The position numbers and the translations under genes were made by a program. The notes under the pieces were generated by a model. It searched no databases. It saw only the letters and a program-made list of their open reading frames with translations, and had not been told where the DNA came from. Positions 1 through 9,600 of a DNA stretch of 39,040 nt are shown one piece after another. The number at the start of each line of letters is the position of its first letter. Positions within the stretch are counted from its first letter, which is position 1. This stretch comes from Flavobacteriales bacterium (GTDB lineage: Bacteria; Bacteroidota; Bacteroidia; Flavobacteriales_D; Sanyastnellaceae): positions 1 to 39,040 of the forward strand of contig PKEB01000013.1 of assembly GCA_002863125.1 (NCBI GenBank), in the 5' to 3' direction.

Positions 1-857
1 GCGGTGGCGATGTTGCCACAGACCACGTCAATGGACGGGAATGCGGCTTTGACTTTCTTCAGTGTTTCGAGTACGCCGCGGCTGTGGCCATGGGCCGTAT
101 CGATGATGACCGCGTCGACTCCGGCATTGACGAGCGCCTCGGTTCGGTCGATGGTGTCGTGTGTCACCCCAACAGCTGCTGCCACTCGCAGTCGTCCCCA
201 CTGGTCCTTGCACGAGTTGGGGAAGGTGCTAAGCTTGATGATGTCGCGGTAGGTGATGAGGCCGACGAGCTTGCTGTCGCCGTCTACTACTGGCAGCTTT
301 TCGATGCGGTGGGCGCGTAGGAGTTGCTCGGCCTTTTCAAAATCTGATCCGTCCTGCGTGACGATGAGGTTGCTGTCCGTCATGACGTCAGCTACGGCGC
401 GGTCGTAATTCTTTTCAAAACGGAGGTCGCGGTTGGTGACGATACCGACCAACGTATTGGTCTCGTCCACCACCGGAATGCCTCCGATGCGGTGTTCCTT
501 CATGATGGCCAGCGCGTCTCCTACGGAGGCCTCGCGGGAGAGGGTCACCGGGTCTTGAATCATGCCGCTTTCCGATCGCTTGACGCGGCGCACTTCGGCG
601 GCCTGCTCGGCGATGGTCATGTTTTTGTGGATGACCCCGATTCCCCCTTGGCGGGCCATAGCGATGGCCATTGCGCTGCCCGTCACCGTATCCATGGCCG
701 CGGAGATGACCGGGGTTTGCAGGGTGATGTTCCGGGAGAAGTTGCTCGCGAGTTGGACGTCGCGCGGGAGCACTTCTGAGTAGGCGGGAATGAGGAGGAC
801 ATCGTCGTAGGTCAAGCCTTCGCCGACGATTTTTGGTTTTTGTGAATTGGTGGCCAT
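1..857 (-). CDS. guaB: IMP dehydrogenase, N-terminal part (cut by window edge)
   Basis: IMP dehydrogenase oxidises IMP to XMP with NAD+, the committed step of GMP synthesis in the cytosol. The 285 visible residues begin MATNSQKPKIVGEGLTYDDV and show the family's TYDDVLLIPAYSEVLPRDV opening. A tandem CBS (Bateman) region follows at about residues 95-215, with MTDSNLIVT and GLITYRDI. After it comes the barrel strand DAVIIDTAHGHS, then VVCGNIAT at the window edge. The catalytic Cys loop lies beyond the edge, so only about 60% of the protein is present. The start is the ATG at 857-855, directly before the conserved N-terminus. A perfect -7 box lies about 65 nt upstream. The reading frame is open with no defects. 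Confidence 0.95.
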   Translation of the reverse strand, partial: MATNSQKPKIVGEGLTYDDVLLIPAYSEVLPRDVQLASNFSRNITLQTPVISAAMDTVTGSAMAIAMARQGGIGVIHKNMTIAEQAAEVRRVKRSESGMIQDPVTLSREASVGDALAIMKEHRIGGIPVVDETNTLVGIVTNRDLRFEKNYDRAVADVMTDSNLIVTQDGSDFEKAEQLLRAHRIEKLPVVDGDSKLVGLITYRDIIKLSTFPNSCKDQWGRLRVAAAVGVTHDTIDRTEALVNAGVDAVIIDTAHGHSRGVLETLKKVKAAFPSIDVVCGNIAT

Positions 858-921
858 TGTGGTCAATTGAATCGGGGGCCGAAACCTTTCAATCGTGTGG
901 ATTTACAGGTTACGATTCGCG

Positions 922-929
922 CAAAATTA
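922..929 (-). promoter_or_regulatory. Putative -7 element for guaB
   Basis: On the minus strand this reads TAATTTTG, a perfect match to the Bacteroidota -7 consensus TAnnTTTG. It would give a leader of about 58 nt before guaB. No TTG is seen at the usual -33 distance, so the promoter is only half supported. Confidence 0.45.
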
Positions 930-931
930 GG

Positions 932-956
932 AAAAATACAGACTCCCGCCGAGCCC
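932..956 (-). terminator. Weak possible terminator after the type-B secreted protein gene
   Basis: On the minus strand GGGCTC and GAGTCT can form a 6-bp stem, two pairs of it G-T, around GGCGG. The stem is followed within a few bases by TTTTT. It lies just after the stop at 968. The stem is short, so this is tentative. Confidence 0.3.
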
Positions 957-967
957 GATTTGCCAAC

Positions 968-3097
968 TTATTCTCCGTTGAGCACGTGCACCAATCCCTG
1001 CCGGTCGTAGTAGCGTCCCGACCCGTCTTGGATGGTGATGACATACCCATACGTGCCTTCCGGCACATATTGGTCCTTGTAGGTGCCGTCCCAACCGGTT
1101 GCAAAATCCGCCGTGGAGAATAGTACGTCGCCCCAGCGGTTGAGAATTTCCATGCGGTAATTGGCAAAATCTGCGAAGCTCACCACCGGTTGGAAGGTAT
1201 GATTGACCCCGCCGATGAGGATGGTATTGGGGATCCACACCACCGGCTCTTGCTGAAGGCACAGCTCGTTTGAGAATGCGTAGTTGATACTGCCGGCCGG
1301 CCCGGGGAGGGCGTCTGTGGCCTCAATCAGGTAGCAAAAGTCACCTGGACTGTAGAGCAGCGAGCTCACGTCGTCTTCCCACGTGAACACCGTATTGGGC
1401 AGGGTCGTCAATAACTCCGTGGCGTTGCCCAAATTGTACTTGCGGTAGATGCGGTAACCGGCAGTGGCCCCGGGAAATTCCGCATAAGGCGTCCAGTGGA
1501 GGGTGTTTTTGAGCAGCTGAAAATCAGAGATGCCCCGCAACCACACCGTCTCCGCTGTGTTTGACATGCCGACCGAATCGCTGCAGAAATTCTCTACTCG
1601 TACGCGGTAGCTGTAGCTGGATTCGTTGGTCTTGGCGGTGTAATCCGTGTAGGTCAGGGTCATGCCACCCACGCCATCTTGGGTCTCGATGTCGGTAAAC
1701 TCGGCTTCGCTGGAGCGTTTGCGTTGCAGGGTATAGGCGTGTGTGTCGTTCGAGCTGGGGTCGAGGTCGACAATGATGTTGACCGTCCCACTGTCCGAAA
1801 CGGAAGCCCGGCGCAACGACGTGAAACTTGGGGCTCCAGGGTAGCTGAACTCGAGGGTCCGGGCGTTGGAGAGGATCTCGAGGCCTGACGCCATTTCCGC
1901 GACGATGTGGTATTTGTAGGTCGCTCCAAACGTCGCCCCTTCGTGCACAAACGCATTGGTGTTGGCATCGACCACTCCTACCTCCTGCAGTCCGGACCAG
2001 TTGCCGCTGCCCGTGGGCATTTCCTCGTCGATCCGGATGTGGTAACTCGCGACTTCCGAGTCGAGGTTGTACGCACCCGCCCACGTTAGGGTGGCCTGGT
2101 CGGAGCACAATGCCGTCGAGGCATTCAGAAACAGGCTCGAAGCGCAGTAGGGACTCGCTGCACCTGGATCGGGCTCGCCGTTGATGAAGCACTCATCAAA
2201 CGCCGCCACGTTGTACGATTCGATGTACGACTGGACATTCGAGTTCATGTCGATGTACCACGTTACCGCTGGGTCGTAAATGGTGTCGATGGCCATTTGA
2301 AAACCGCCGTTGCAGAGGTAGATGATGTACCCGGCGAGGTCGTCGGCGTCACTTGGTTCCCAGGATAAAACGGCTTCTTGCAAGGCATAATCCACTTGCA
2401 CCGCCGTGATGACCGGCGGGTCCGGATCCAATTCGTCTGATAGCTGGGAGCCCGCGACATTGGATACGTGGGAGCAATCGCCTGTTGGGTTGAGTTGGGT
2501 CACTCGAAACGACAAGTCGCCCTCGCATTCTTGCAGTGCATACTGCGCCGTCATCATGCCACCGTTGTCGGCAATGGAATTGATTTGCAGCCAATTGCCG
2601 TCCGCATCCAAAAATTCGACCGCAAGTGGCTCCGGGAACGGCACACCACTCGAACCGATGCGGGGGCTGTTGAAGTTCAGGTCGACCAGCCCGGGCGTCA
2701 ACGAGGGGTCCGCCGTAAGATGAATGCTGCAAAGCGTGTCGGACGATGGACCAAACACGCCGGCCGGCCCTTCGGTCACCACGAAGTAACACAACTCGGT
2801 GGTCTCCGCGCTGTATGTGGTGTTTACGAAGGCCGGAGCCGCTGGGTCGGTGGGGTCGGGGATGCTGTAGGTTTCGAGGACGAGGCCGGCGGACGGTTCG
2901 AACAGGTGCAGAACGTACTGCTCAAAGTCGCCGGCGGGATCCGCTGCCTGATTCCATGTCACTGCCGCGTAGCCCTGGTCGTTCACCTGAACGCACGACA
3001 TGTCTACCGCCAACTGGCCCAGTCCAGCCGTGCAAACCAGGGTGCCAAGCAACAGCGCAACTGCGCTCCAACGCCATGTCTGTGTGCGGTTTACCAT
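968..3097 (-). CDS. Secreted protein with Fn3-like modules and type-B T9SS sorting domain
   Basis: This is a 709-residue exported protein. Residues 1-28 from MVNRTQTW are a signal peptide with a hydrophobic core ending AGLGQ. Several beta-sandwich modules that look like fibronectin type III follow; YRIYRKYNLGNATELL and YSYRVRVENFC are typical strand patterns. The last ~90 residues hold the gliding-motility-associated C-terminal pattern: WIPNTI, then ILNRWGDVLFST, GWDGTYK, and PEGTYGYVI. That is the type-B signal for the type IX secretion system, which would place the protein on the cell surface or outside. An in-frame ATG at 3190 would bury the signal peptide behind 31 residues, so I chose 3097. 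The specific function is not recognisable; adhesion is only a guess. Confidence 0.85.
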   Translation of the reverse strand: MVNRTQTWRWSAVALLLGTLVCTAGLGQLAVDMSCVQVNDQGYAAVTWNQAADPAGDFEQYVLHLFEPSAGLVLETYSIPDPTDPAAPAFVNTTYSAETTELCYFVVTEGPAGVFGPSSDTLCSIHLTADPSLTPGLVDLNFNSPRIGSSGVPFPEPLAVEFLDADGNWLQINSIADNGGMMTAQYALQECEGDLSFRVTQLNPTGDCSHVSNVAGSQLSDELDPDPPVITAVQVDYALQEAVLSWEPSDADDLAGYIIYLCNGGFQMAIDTIYDPAVTWYIDMNSNVQSYIESYNVAAFDECFINGEPDPGAASPYCASSLFLNASTALCSDQATLTWAGAYNLDSEVASYHIRIDEEMPTGSGNWSGLQEVGVVDANTNAFVHEGATFGATYKYHIVAEMASGLEILSNARTLEFSYPGAPSFTSLRRASVSDSGTVNIIVDLDPSSNDTHAYTLQRKRSSEAEFTDIETQDGVGGMTLTYTDYTAKTNESSYSYRVRVENFCSDSVGMSNTAETVWLRGISDFQLLKNTLHWTPYAEFPGATAGYRIYRKYNLGNATELLTTLPNTVFTWEDDVSSLLYSPGDFCYLIEATDALPGPAGSINYAFSNELCLQQEPVVWIPNTILIGGVNHTFQPVVSFADFANYRMEILNRWGDVLFSTADFATGWDGTYKDQYVPEGTYGYVITIQDGSGRYYDRQGLVHVLNGE

Positions 3098-3102
3098 TGA
3101 AA

Positions 3103-3110
3103 CAAAATTA
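3103..3110 (-). promoter_or_regulatory. TAATTTTG box just before the start at 3097
   Basis: This is a perfect TAnnTTTG match on the minus strand, ending only 5 nt before the chosen ATG. If it is a real -7 box, the transcript would be essentially leaderless. The match may also be fortuitous. Confidence 0.25.
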
Positions 3111-3196
3111 CAAAGCGAAACGGATGCCGCCGCTCTAAACCAAGACGTTACGAACAGGTCGTTTGTTGCATCCACAGGCCACAAAATCACGGATGT

Positions 3197-5662
3197 CTAC
3201 CCTTGCGTTTCGGGTTCATCGCCGTATTTCGCCCCGCCGTAGCTGCCGTAGCCACCGTAGCCGTACCCATAGCCGTACCCATAGCCGTACCCGTATCCGT
3301 ATTTATAAGCGTACTTGGCGTAGTACATGCGAACCCGGGAGGTCTGGATGTTGTTCATCACGAGCGATGCGTGGCTCAAGTTGTTCTGGTTGAGCAGATC
3401 CTCGAGGTGTTCAATGCCGCGTTTGGTGGCCTTTTGGGTATTCGTGACCAACAAGCCGGTATCCACTTTGCTCATGAGCAGCAAGGCATCGGTGATGAGC
3501 AGCATCGGCGGCGTATCGAGGATGACGAAATCATAATCGGCGCGCAACGTCTGCAAGAACGGGTCAAGCCGGTCGTTCATGACCAACTCGGACGCGTTGG
3601 GCGGAACGGGTCCTGCCGTGATGACCGTCAGGGTATCTACAGGCCCGGTTTGCTTCATTTCCTCGATTTCGCACCGGCCGATGAGGTATGTGCTCAGGCC
3701 GATTTGATTCGAAAGCTTGAAGTTTTTGTGCACCTTGGGTTTGTGCATGTCAAAGTCTACGAGTACTACCTTCTTCCCAGTTTTGGCCAAAACGGCAGCC
3801 AAGTTGGACGAGACGAATGACTTTCCTTCCCCCGGGTGCAGGGAACTCACTAGGATGGTGTTGGCTCCTTCTTGAGCTAGCAGGTACTGCAAGTTGGTTC
3901 GGAGGCTTCGGAAGGCTTCTGTGATCTGCGCTCGGGAGTCGGCGAGGATAGCAAGCGGGTGCTCCTCAATCTCAGCGTAGTGAGGCAGTCCGGCCACAAC
4001 CGGCAACTGGGTGATTTCACGCAGCTCCTGCGTGGATTCCAATCGATTGAAGAGCACCATACGCAGGAAGGCAATGGCCAGTGCAATGATCACCCCATAC
4101 AGCGTGAAGTTGCGAATGGTTTGCCGCTTGTTCGGACCGACAATCCCGTTGTTACGCGCGACCTCAATAATGGACGCCTGCGGCGCGATGCCAGCGCGCG
4201 CAATAACGTTCTGGGCGCGTGCTTCAAGCAGGAAAACGTAAAGCTTTTCGTTGACCTGAAGCTTCCGTTCCATGACGACAATGTCGCGCTGGGTGGCTGG
4301 GATACCGCTTAATCGGTCTTCGAGGCTGTTGATTTGGCCGCGCACATTGGAACGCTGGTCCCCGATGGCCTCACGTGTGTCCTCGATGTACTTAGTGATG
4401 GTGAAGCGCGCATTACTGATGGCGCTGTCGAGCCTGCGGATCTGGTAACTATCCTCGGTGACGTCGAGCAAGGCGCTAGCCCGCTTATTTCGCATTTCGA
4501 AAAGCTGACTGACCTGCTCAATCAGCAGCGGATCTTCTTCAATTAGGTAGGAGGTAGGAGGTAAACTATTGTCCTCCAGCCCGGAACCAAGATAATTTCG
4601 CAATGAACTCAGCGCTTCCAAGCGGAACTCCAATTCGCGTTCCTGCGTCTCCAATTGTACGAGTGCATCAAAAAACTCTGTTTGCTCACGACTGAGATCG
4701 AGGATTTCGTTGCGTTTCTTGAAGCCATCTACCTGCATTTCGAGGCTATCCATGATGGTGACTAGTTCGTCCAATTGGATGTTGATGAACTTTTCGGTTT
4801 TGAGGCTCGATTCCAGGCGCGATTCTTTGGTGAACTCTATGTACTCGTCGCTGAGAATGCGCAGAAATTCATGGGCACGGCCTACCAGGGTACTGCTGGA
4901 TTGAAGCGTCAAAATGTTGGTCCCGACTACGTTATCAACCTGCAGTGCACCCCGCATTTCCTCAATGCGCTGTTCACGATTGTAGACACGGAATTGAAAA
5001 TGCTGCTTGCGGGCCTGTTCAAGAACAGCAGTGTTTACTTTGGTCCCGGAAGGATTGTTGAAGTTGGCCAGAAGGAGGTCGGAGTAGGTTATCGTGATGG
5101 CCAATTCAGGGCCTTCAATCGGTATTCCAAACGGGTGGACCAGTTCCTTGACCTCACCGTTCTTTAACGTATAACGCAAACGATAATGCGCTTCGTCTTC
5201 GATGAACAGGTCGATGTTGCATCCAAGGTAGGCGGGATTGAAGAGATCAGGCGAGGCGTCGATGGCGAAGTTGCTGAATCCGCCCACCTGGCTCGTCTTC
5301 AATCGCCCAACTAGAAAATAATCGATATTCAACGCCATGCGGTCCACGGCTCGTCCAACCAAATCGAACGAACTCAAAATACGCTGTTGGTCTTTCGTGT
5401 CCGTATTTGCTAATCGCCAGGGACTGAAATTCTGACCTGAAAGTCTTTTTTGGTAATCCAACGCCTCACCGCCTTGGTCCAGCAAAATTTCCGCTGAAGC
5501 GGCGTAAATGTCTAGCTGTCGGTGGGTAATGATGCGGCCGGCTGCATAACCAGTTGCTGAAAGCACCACAATCAACCACCAATTTTTCAGGAGTAGTTTG
5601 AGGTAAGGCCGTATTTGGCTCATCGAGATGAGCTCGTTGGATTGCTTTTGTGAATCAGCCAT
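3197..5662 (-). CDS. BY-kinase / Wzz-Wzc exopolysaccharide chain-length and tyrosine kinase protein
   Basis: This 821-residue inner-membrane protein belongs to the bacterial tyrosine kinase family that controls polysaccharide polymerisation and export. The N-terminus has a Wzz-type transmembrane segment (about residues 24-45, NWWLIVVLSATGYAAG), a long periplasmic coiled-coil region, and a second transmembrane helix in FTLYGVIIALAIAFL. The cytoplasmic kinase domain shows Walker A HPGEGKS (609-615), Walker A' VVLVDFDMHKP (about 632-642) and Walker B VILDTPP (713-719). The tail (about 780-813) is a Tyr-Gly cluster, the site where BY-kinases autophosphorylate. The start at 5662 (MADSQKQS) is preferred over the ATG at 5770, which adds a non-family extension. 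No Wza exporter or glycosyltransferase lies beside it here. Confidence 0.9.
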   Translation of the reverse strand: MADSQKQSNELISMSQIRPYLKLLLKNWWLIVVLSATGYAAGRIITHRQLDIYAASAEILLDQGGEALDYQKRLSGQNFSPWRLANTDTKDQQRILSSFDLVGRAVDRMALNIDYFLVGRLKTSQVGGFSNFAIDASPDLFNPAYLGCNIDLFIEDEAHYRLRYTLKNGEVKELVHPFGIPIEGPELAITITYSDLLLANFNNPSGTKVNTAVLEQARKQHFQFRVYNREQRIEEMRGALQVDNVVGTNILTLQSSSTLVGRAHEFLRILSDEYIEFTKESRLESSLKTEKFINIQLDELVTIMDSLEMQVDGFKKRNEILDLSREQTEFFDALVQLETQERELEFRLEALSSLRNYLGSGLEDNSLPPTSYLIEEDPLLIEQVSQLFEMRNKRASALLDVTEDSYQIRRLDSAISNARFTITKYIEDTREAIGDQRSNVRGQINSLEDRLSGIPATQRDIVVMERKLQVNEKLYVFLLEARAQNVIARAGIAPQASIIEVARNNGIVGPNKRQTIRNFTLYGVIIALAIAFLRMVLFNRLESTQELREITQLPVVAGLPHYAEIEEHPLAILADSRAQITEAFRSLRTNLQYLLAQEGANTILVSSLHPGEGKSFVSSNLAAVLAKTGKKVVLVDFDMHKPKVHKNFKLSNQIGLSTYLIGRCEIEEMKQTGPVDTLTVITAGPVPPNASELVMNDRLDPFLQTLRADYDFVILDTPPMLLITDALLLMSKVDTGLLVTNTQKATKRGIEHLEDLLNQNNLSHASLVMNNIQTSRVRMYYAKYAYKYGYGYGYGYGYGYGYGGYGSYGGAKYGDEPETQG
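3246..3307 (-). repeat. 12-bp tandem repeat coding the Tyr-Gly tail
   Basis: The plus-strand unit CCGTACCCATAG occurs perfectly at 3261-3272 and 3273-3284, flanked by imperfect copies. It encodes alternating Gly-Tyr. The repeats sit exactly where the kinase's autophosphorylation cluster is, so copy-number change would alter the number of tyrosines without a frameshift. Confidence 0.85.
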
Positions 5663-5716
5663 GCGCAGGCAATTTCGCAATTTTCGTCTGAGAAATTCAA
5701 ATAAAGAGTCGAAACG

Positions 5717-5724
5717 TAATTTTG
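5717..5724 (+). promoter_or_regulatory. Putative -7 element for the conserved protein at 5783
   Basis: TAATTTTG matches TAnnTTTG perfectly. It places transcription start near 5731, upstream of the ATG at 5783 but on top of the in-frame ATG at 5729, which supports the later start. No clear -33 TTG is present. Confidence 0.4.
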
Positions 5725-5782
5725 AAACATGGATGGAATACCAACTACAGATAAAGCGCAGGTTTGGCAAGAAGGAACATGC

Positions 5783-6277
5783 ATGGAGGGAGGAGCGTGG
5801 GGGTCTCTTCCCGGTTCTTCACGCGCATGGCTTTACACGGCCGATCGCGTCTTGACAGTTGAAGAGCAAAATGCGCTCCGTGCAGGCATCGAATCCTTTC
5901 TCACCGAATGGGTCGCCCACGGTCAGTCCCTCCAGGCAAGCTGGCGATTGGAAGGAGGGCGCAGCTTGATCATTGCGCTTGACGACCGCAGCCCAAACGC
6001 CACAGGATGCTCCATCGATGCCAAAGTGCATTGGCTGCAGGCATTTGGGCAGCAATGGGGAGTGGATTGGATGAAGCGCAACACCGTTACTTATTATGAC
6101 GAAGAAGCCAGCGCGTGGAGCGAAGTGCCGCTGGCATCGTTTTGGGCAGCGCGAAAAGCGGGGGTTGTGGGTGAAGACACGCGTTTGGTCAACGCGGTGG
6201 TTTCCAGGAAGTTGGAATGTGAGCCGACCCTAGTGTGTGCATTTAGCATAAGCTGGCACGAAGCGATGTGGCGCTAA
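5783..6277 (+). CDS. Conserved Bacteroidota protein, often mislabelled 'ABC transporter ATPase'
   Basis: This 164-residue soluble protein has no signal peptide, no P-loop and no membrane segment. It matches, from memory, a small Bacteroidota-specific family whose members read xxLPxxSRxWxYxxxRxLT near the start and carry a central SGCSID-like motif; here these are GSLPGSSRAWLYTADRVLT and TGCSIDAKVHWLQ. The Trp/His-rich C-terminus (SISWHEAMW) also fits. The family is commonly named 'ABC transporter ATPase' although nothing in the sequence supports ATPase activity; its function is unknown. I chose 5783 over the in-frame ATG at 5729 because it matches the family N-terminus and sits downstream of the -7 box. 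It is divergent from the BY-kinase gene. Confidence 0.75.
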   Translation: MEGGAWGSLPGSSRAWLYTADRVLTVEEQNALRAGIESFLTEWVAHGQSLQASWRLEGGRSLIIALDDRSPNATGCSIDAKVHWLQAFGQQWGVDWMKRNTVTYYDEEASAWSEVPLASFWAARKAGVVGEDTRLVNAVVSRKLECEPTLVCAFSISWHEAMWR

Positions 6278-6425
6278 CCCGGTGAATGTGCAATTTGTTC
6301 ATTATCAGAGGGTTTAGTTTAGGCAGGGATTTACACTTTTCGGTCAATTGGGTTGAAATTCGGGTGAGAACAAGGAATTAACCGACCAATTCAGGTTTGC
6401 CGGGAAAAATTTCTTTTGTGAAATA

Positions 6426-6456
6426 TTGGATTTCAGAAAAGACTCGACTACATTTA
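6426..6456 (+). promoter_or_regulatory. Putative promoter TTG-N20-TACATTTA
   Basis: TTG at 6426-6428 and TACATTTA at 6449-6456 are separated by exactly 20 nt. The same spacing and a near-identical -7 box precede the three downstream paralogues. Three of the four -7 boxes end in TTTA rather than the consensus TTTG. Confidence 0.5.
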
Positions 6457-6509
6457 TGGCGATATTGTAGAGTCTCCTCGATGAGAGCTACGGTTCTGCT
6501 GTTGGATAT

Positions 6510-6539
6510 GTGGCAAATTCGCCATCGTCTGATTGCCAC
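6510..6539 (+). repeat. Inverted repeat in the presumed 5' leader
   Basis: GTGGCAA (6510-6516) and TTGCCAC (6533-6539) form a perfect 7-bp stem with a 16-nt loop about 65 nt before the start codon. It could be an RNA hairpin in the leader or a protein-binding palindrome. No T-run follows, so it is not a terminator. Confidence 0.35.
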
Positions 6540-6602
6540 TTAAAGTCCTCGAAACGTCGGGGCATCCAAATTGTCTGAGAATTCTAACCAAAACCAAATC
6601 AA

Positions 6603-9600
6603 ATGTTTAACACGTTTAAAAAGTGTTGTGGCATCGTAGCGATGTTCGCACTTTATTTCTATTCGGCTCCCGCCGCCTTCGCGCAGTGTGATGCCAACGA
6701 GGTCACACTGACCTTGGTTTTTGACAACTATCCCAGCGAGACAGGCTGGTCCATCACGGATGCGGATGGTAATGAGGTTGCTGGTGCTCCACAGGGCACC
6801 GCTACTGAATCAGCTGTCGCCTGCCTGGCAGACGGTTGCTACACGCTGACCATGACAGACCAGTACAGCGACGGTATGTGCTGCTCTTATGGCGAGGGTA
6901 GTTACACGCTGACAGATGCAGACGGAAACGTGTTGGCATCCGGAGGTGACTTCGGTGCAAGCGAGTCGACTGATTTCTGCTTCGGCGATGCACCAGTTTC
7001 AGGCTGCACCGACGAGACTGCGTGTAACTACAACGCGGCAGCGACGGAAGACGACGGGTCTTGCGCTACCATCTCTATGACATTCACAGCTGCTGGAGAT
7101 TTCTTCACCAGCGAAACTGGTTACAACTTAGTTAATAATGATACCGGTGAAATCGTAGCTAGCATGGCAATCGGGACTTATGGTAACGGTGCTACCATCG
7201 TTGAAGACATGTGCGTCGCGGACAATGCATGCTACTACATTGTGGTTCTCGACGACTGGGGTGATGGATTCACCTCTGGTGAGTGGGACCTCTCGTACAA
7301 CGGAGCGGCTGTTGCAACAGGTGGAGGAAACTTCGGTACTTCTGAGACCTCGGACACCTTCTGCTTCGGACCTGGTTGTGATGATCCTGGAGCATCTAAC
7401 TTCTCTCCAACTGCTACAAGTAATGACGGATCTTGCGAATACTTCGGTTGCACCGACACAGCTGCTTGTAACTACAATGAAGCTGCAACAAATGACGATG
7501 GCTCTTGTGCCTACCAAGGCTTGACAATTGCTATTACGCCCGATAACTGGCCTGGTGAGACGTCCTGGACTTTGGTCAACGACTCTCTCGAGACGGTTGC
7601 TTCAGGTGATGTTGCAGGTGGGTATCTCTGTTTGCCAGAAGCGTGCTACACATTTACGATTTTCGATTCATTTGGTGACGGTATCTGCTGTGGCTTCGGT
7701 CAAGGTAGCTACACAGTTACGGATGGTGCAGGTCAAACATTGGCTGCTGGCGGAGAATTCGGTGCCTCTGAAGCTACTGACTTCTGCTTGCCTGCAATAA
7801 TCGGCTGTACAGACGAAATGGCGTGTAACTATGAGGGAGCCAATACAGATGACGGTTCTTGCGACTATTCATGCATTGGTTGCATGGATCAGACAGCCGC
7901 GAACTACGATCCAACAGCAACACAAGAGAACGAAGGTTCTTGTATCTATTGTGAAGCAGGTACATATGTTGCCATTGTTGAGATGTACGACTTAGGAGGT
8001 GACGGCTGGAACGGTGCTTCCTACTTCATGGATTCGTTCGATGGTGCGACTTCGGTGACCGGTACATGGGACGATGCTGACACGTACATTGCTGACGTAG
8101 CGATCGATTTCCACTGCATTCCTCTTGGTTGTTACCTCTTTACTACTGGTGGCGGTGCTGCAGATAATGAAATTGCAGTCGTGATTACTGACCAGTTTGG
8201 AACCGTCTACGGTGACCAGGTTGCTTCTGGCTACTACGGTCCACTTCCTCCCCCAATTGGATTCCCAAGCGGTGGATGGTTTGTTGACTTCGGTCTGCTC
8301 GGCACCTGTGATTTCGAAGGTTGCACAGATCCAGACTGTTTCAACTATAATATCTCAGCTACTGTCGACGACGGATCTTGTATCTGTCCTCCGCCAAACA
8401 ACGAAATCGCTGACGCGGAAGCTGTCGCTTGTGGTATGGAAGTTTCAGGTTCTTTAGCGAACGCATCAGATGAGGAAGGCGTTACCGGCGCATTTGCTGG
8501 AACAGTCGTCTCGACACCAGGTGTCTGGTACGAATTCAACGCTGATTCAGATTACCAAGTGTTTGCGAGCACATGTAATACTCCAACATCCATTTCTGGC
8601 TTCGCTGATCCTGTTGGAGACACAAAACTCCACGTTTTCGTATACAATGACGAGGGCGAATTGGAACCAATCGTTGGAAATGATGATGCGTGTGGTTTGT
8701 ACTCTTCAGTTGCCTTCTTGGCAGAAACTGGACAGAACTACTACATCTACGTTTCTAAGTTCTCTGCATTTGGTGCCGGTACGGAATTCTTGCTCGACAT
8801 CACTTGCGAGGTTTGTGATGACTTCCCATCTAATGATTACTGTGCAGATGCAACTCCACAATTGGACGATGTAACCTTCACAGGATCAGTATGCTGCTCG
8901 AACCCTGCATTGATTCCTGCCTTTGGTGGCACCGTCTACGGTGTATGGTTCACATTCAACAGCACAGATTTGGCTACAGGTTTGGATTACGATACATTCT
9001 ACTTTGACTTGACAAATGTTGATTCAGGTAACTTGTCGTTGACTATTTACCTAGATGGTGGTGATTGCGAAAGCATCGGTGCTTTTGTCGGTTGCTTGTT
9101 TACGGGCACATGTGCCGGTTCGATTGAATCGTTCATTGACCTCGTACCAAACACAGATTACTACTTCTTCGTGGGTACGACTGATCCTGCTGAATGCGGA
9201 ACGTTCGAATTCACTACAACGGGTATCTTCCTTGGCTGTACAGATCCAGCTGCGGATAACTACTTAGACTATGCGAACCAAGACGACGGTTCATGTGAGT
9301 ACTCAGTCGTTCCTGACAACGATTTGTGTGAAAACGCATTCGATCTTCCATGTAACGCAGGTTACCAGGAAGGTTCAATGGGTGGAGCAACGGGTACTGG
9401 CTCGCCAGTGGATTTGGGTAACCCTTGTGAAGCAGATGAGACCTCAGCGTATGTATACGCCGGCGGTGGAAGCTGGGACGGTGAAGTGTCTTGGAACATC
9501 ACGGATGCTGCGGGTAACATTTACAGCGGCGTAGCCGGTGAAACGTGGATTTGTGGCATGGCCGCAGGTGAATTCACTTTCGATGGCTTAGATTCCTTCG

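Larger units (their letters stand above)
6278..6602 (+). other. 325-bp intergenic region upstream of the giant repeat protein
   Basis: I find no convincing coding sequence here. The stretch is AT-richer than the flanking genes. It holds a promoter-like element (6426-6456) and an inverted repeat (6510-6539), implying a leader of about 140 nt before 6603. Confidence 0.7.
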
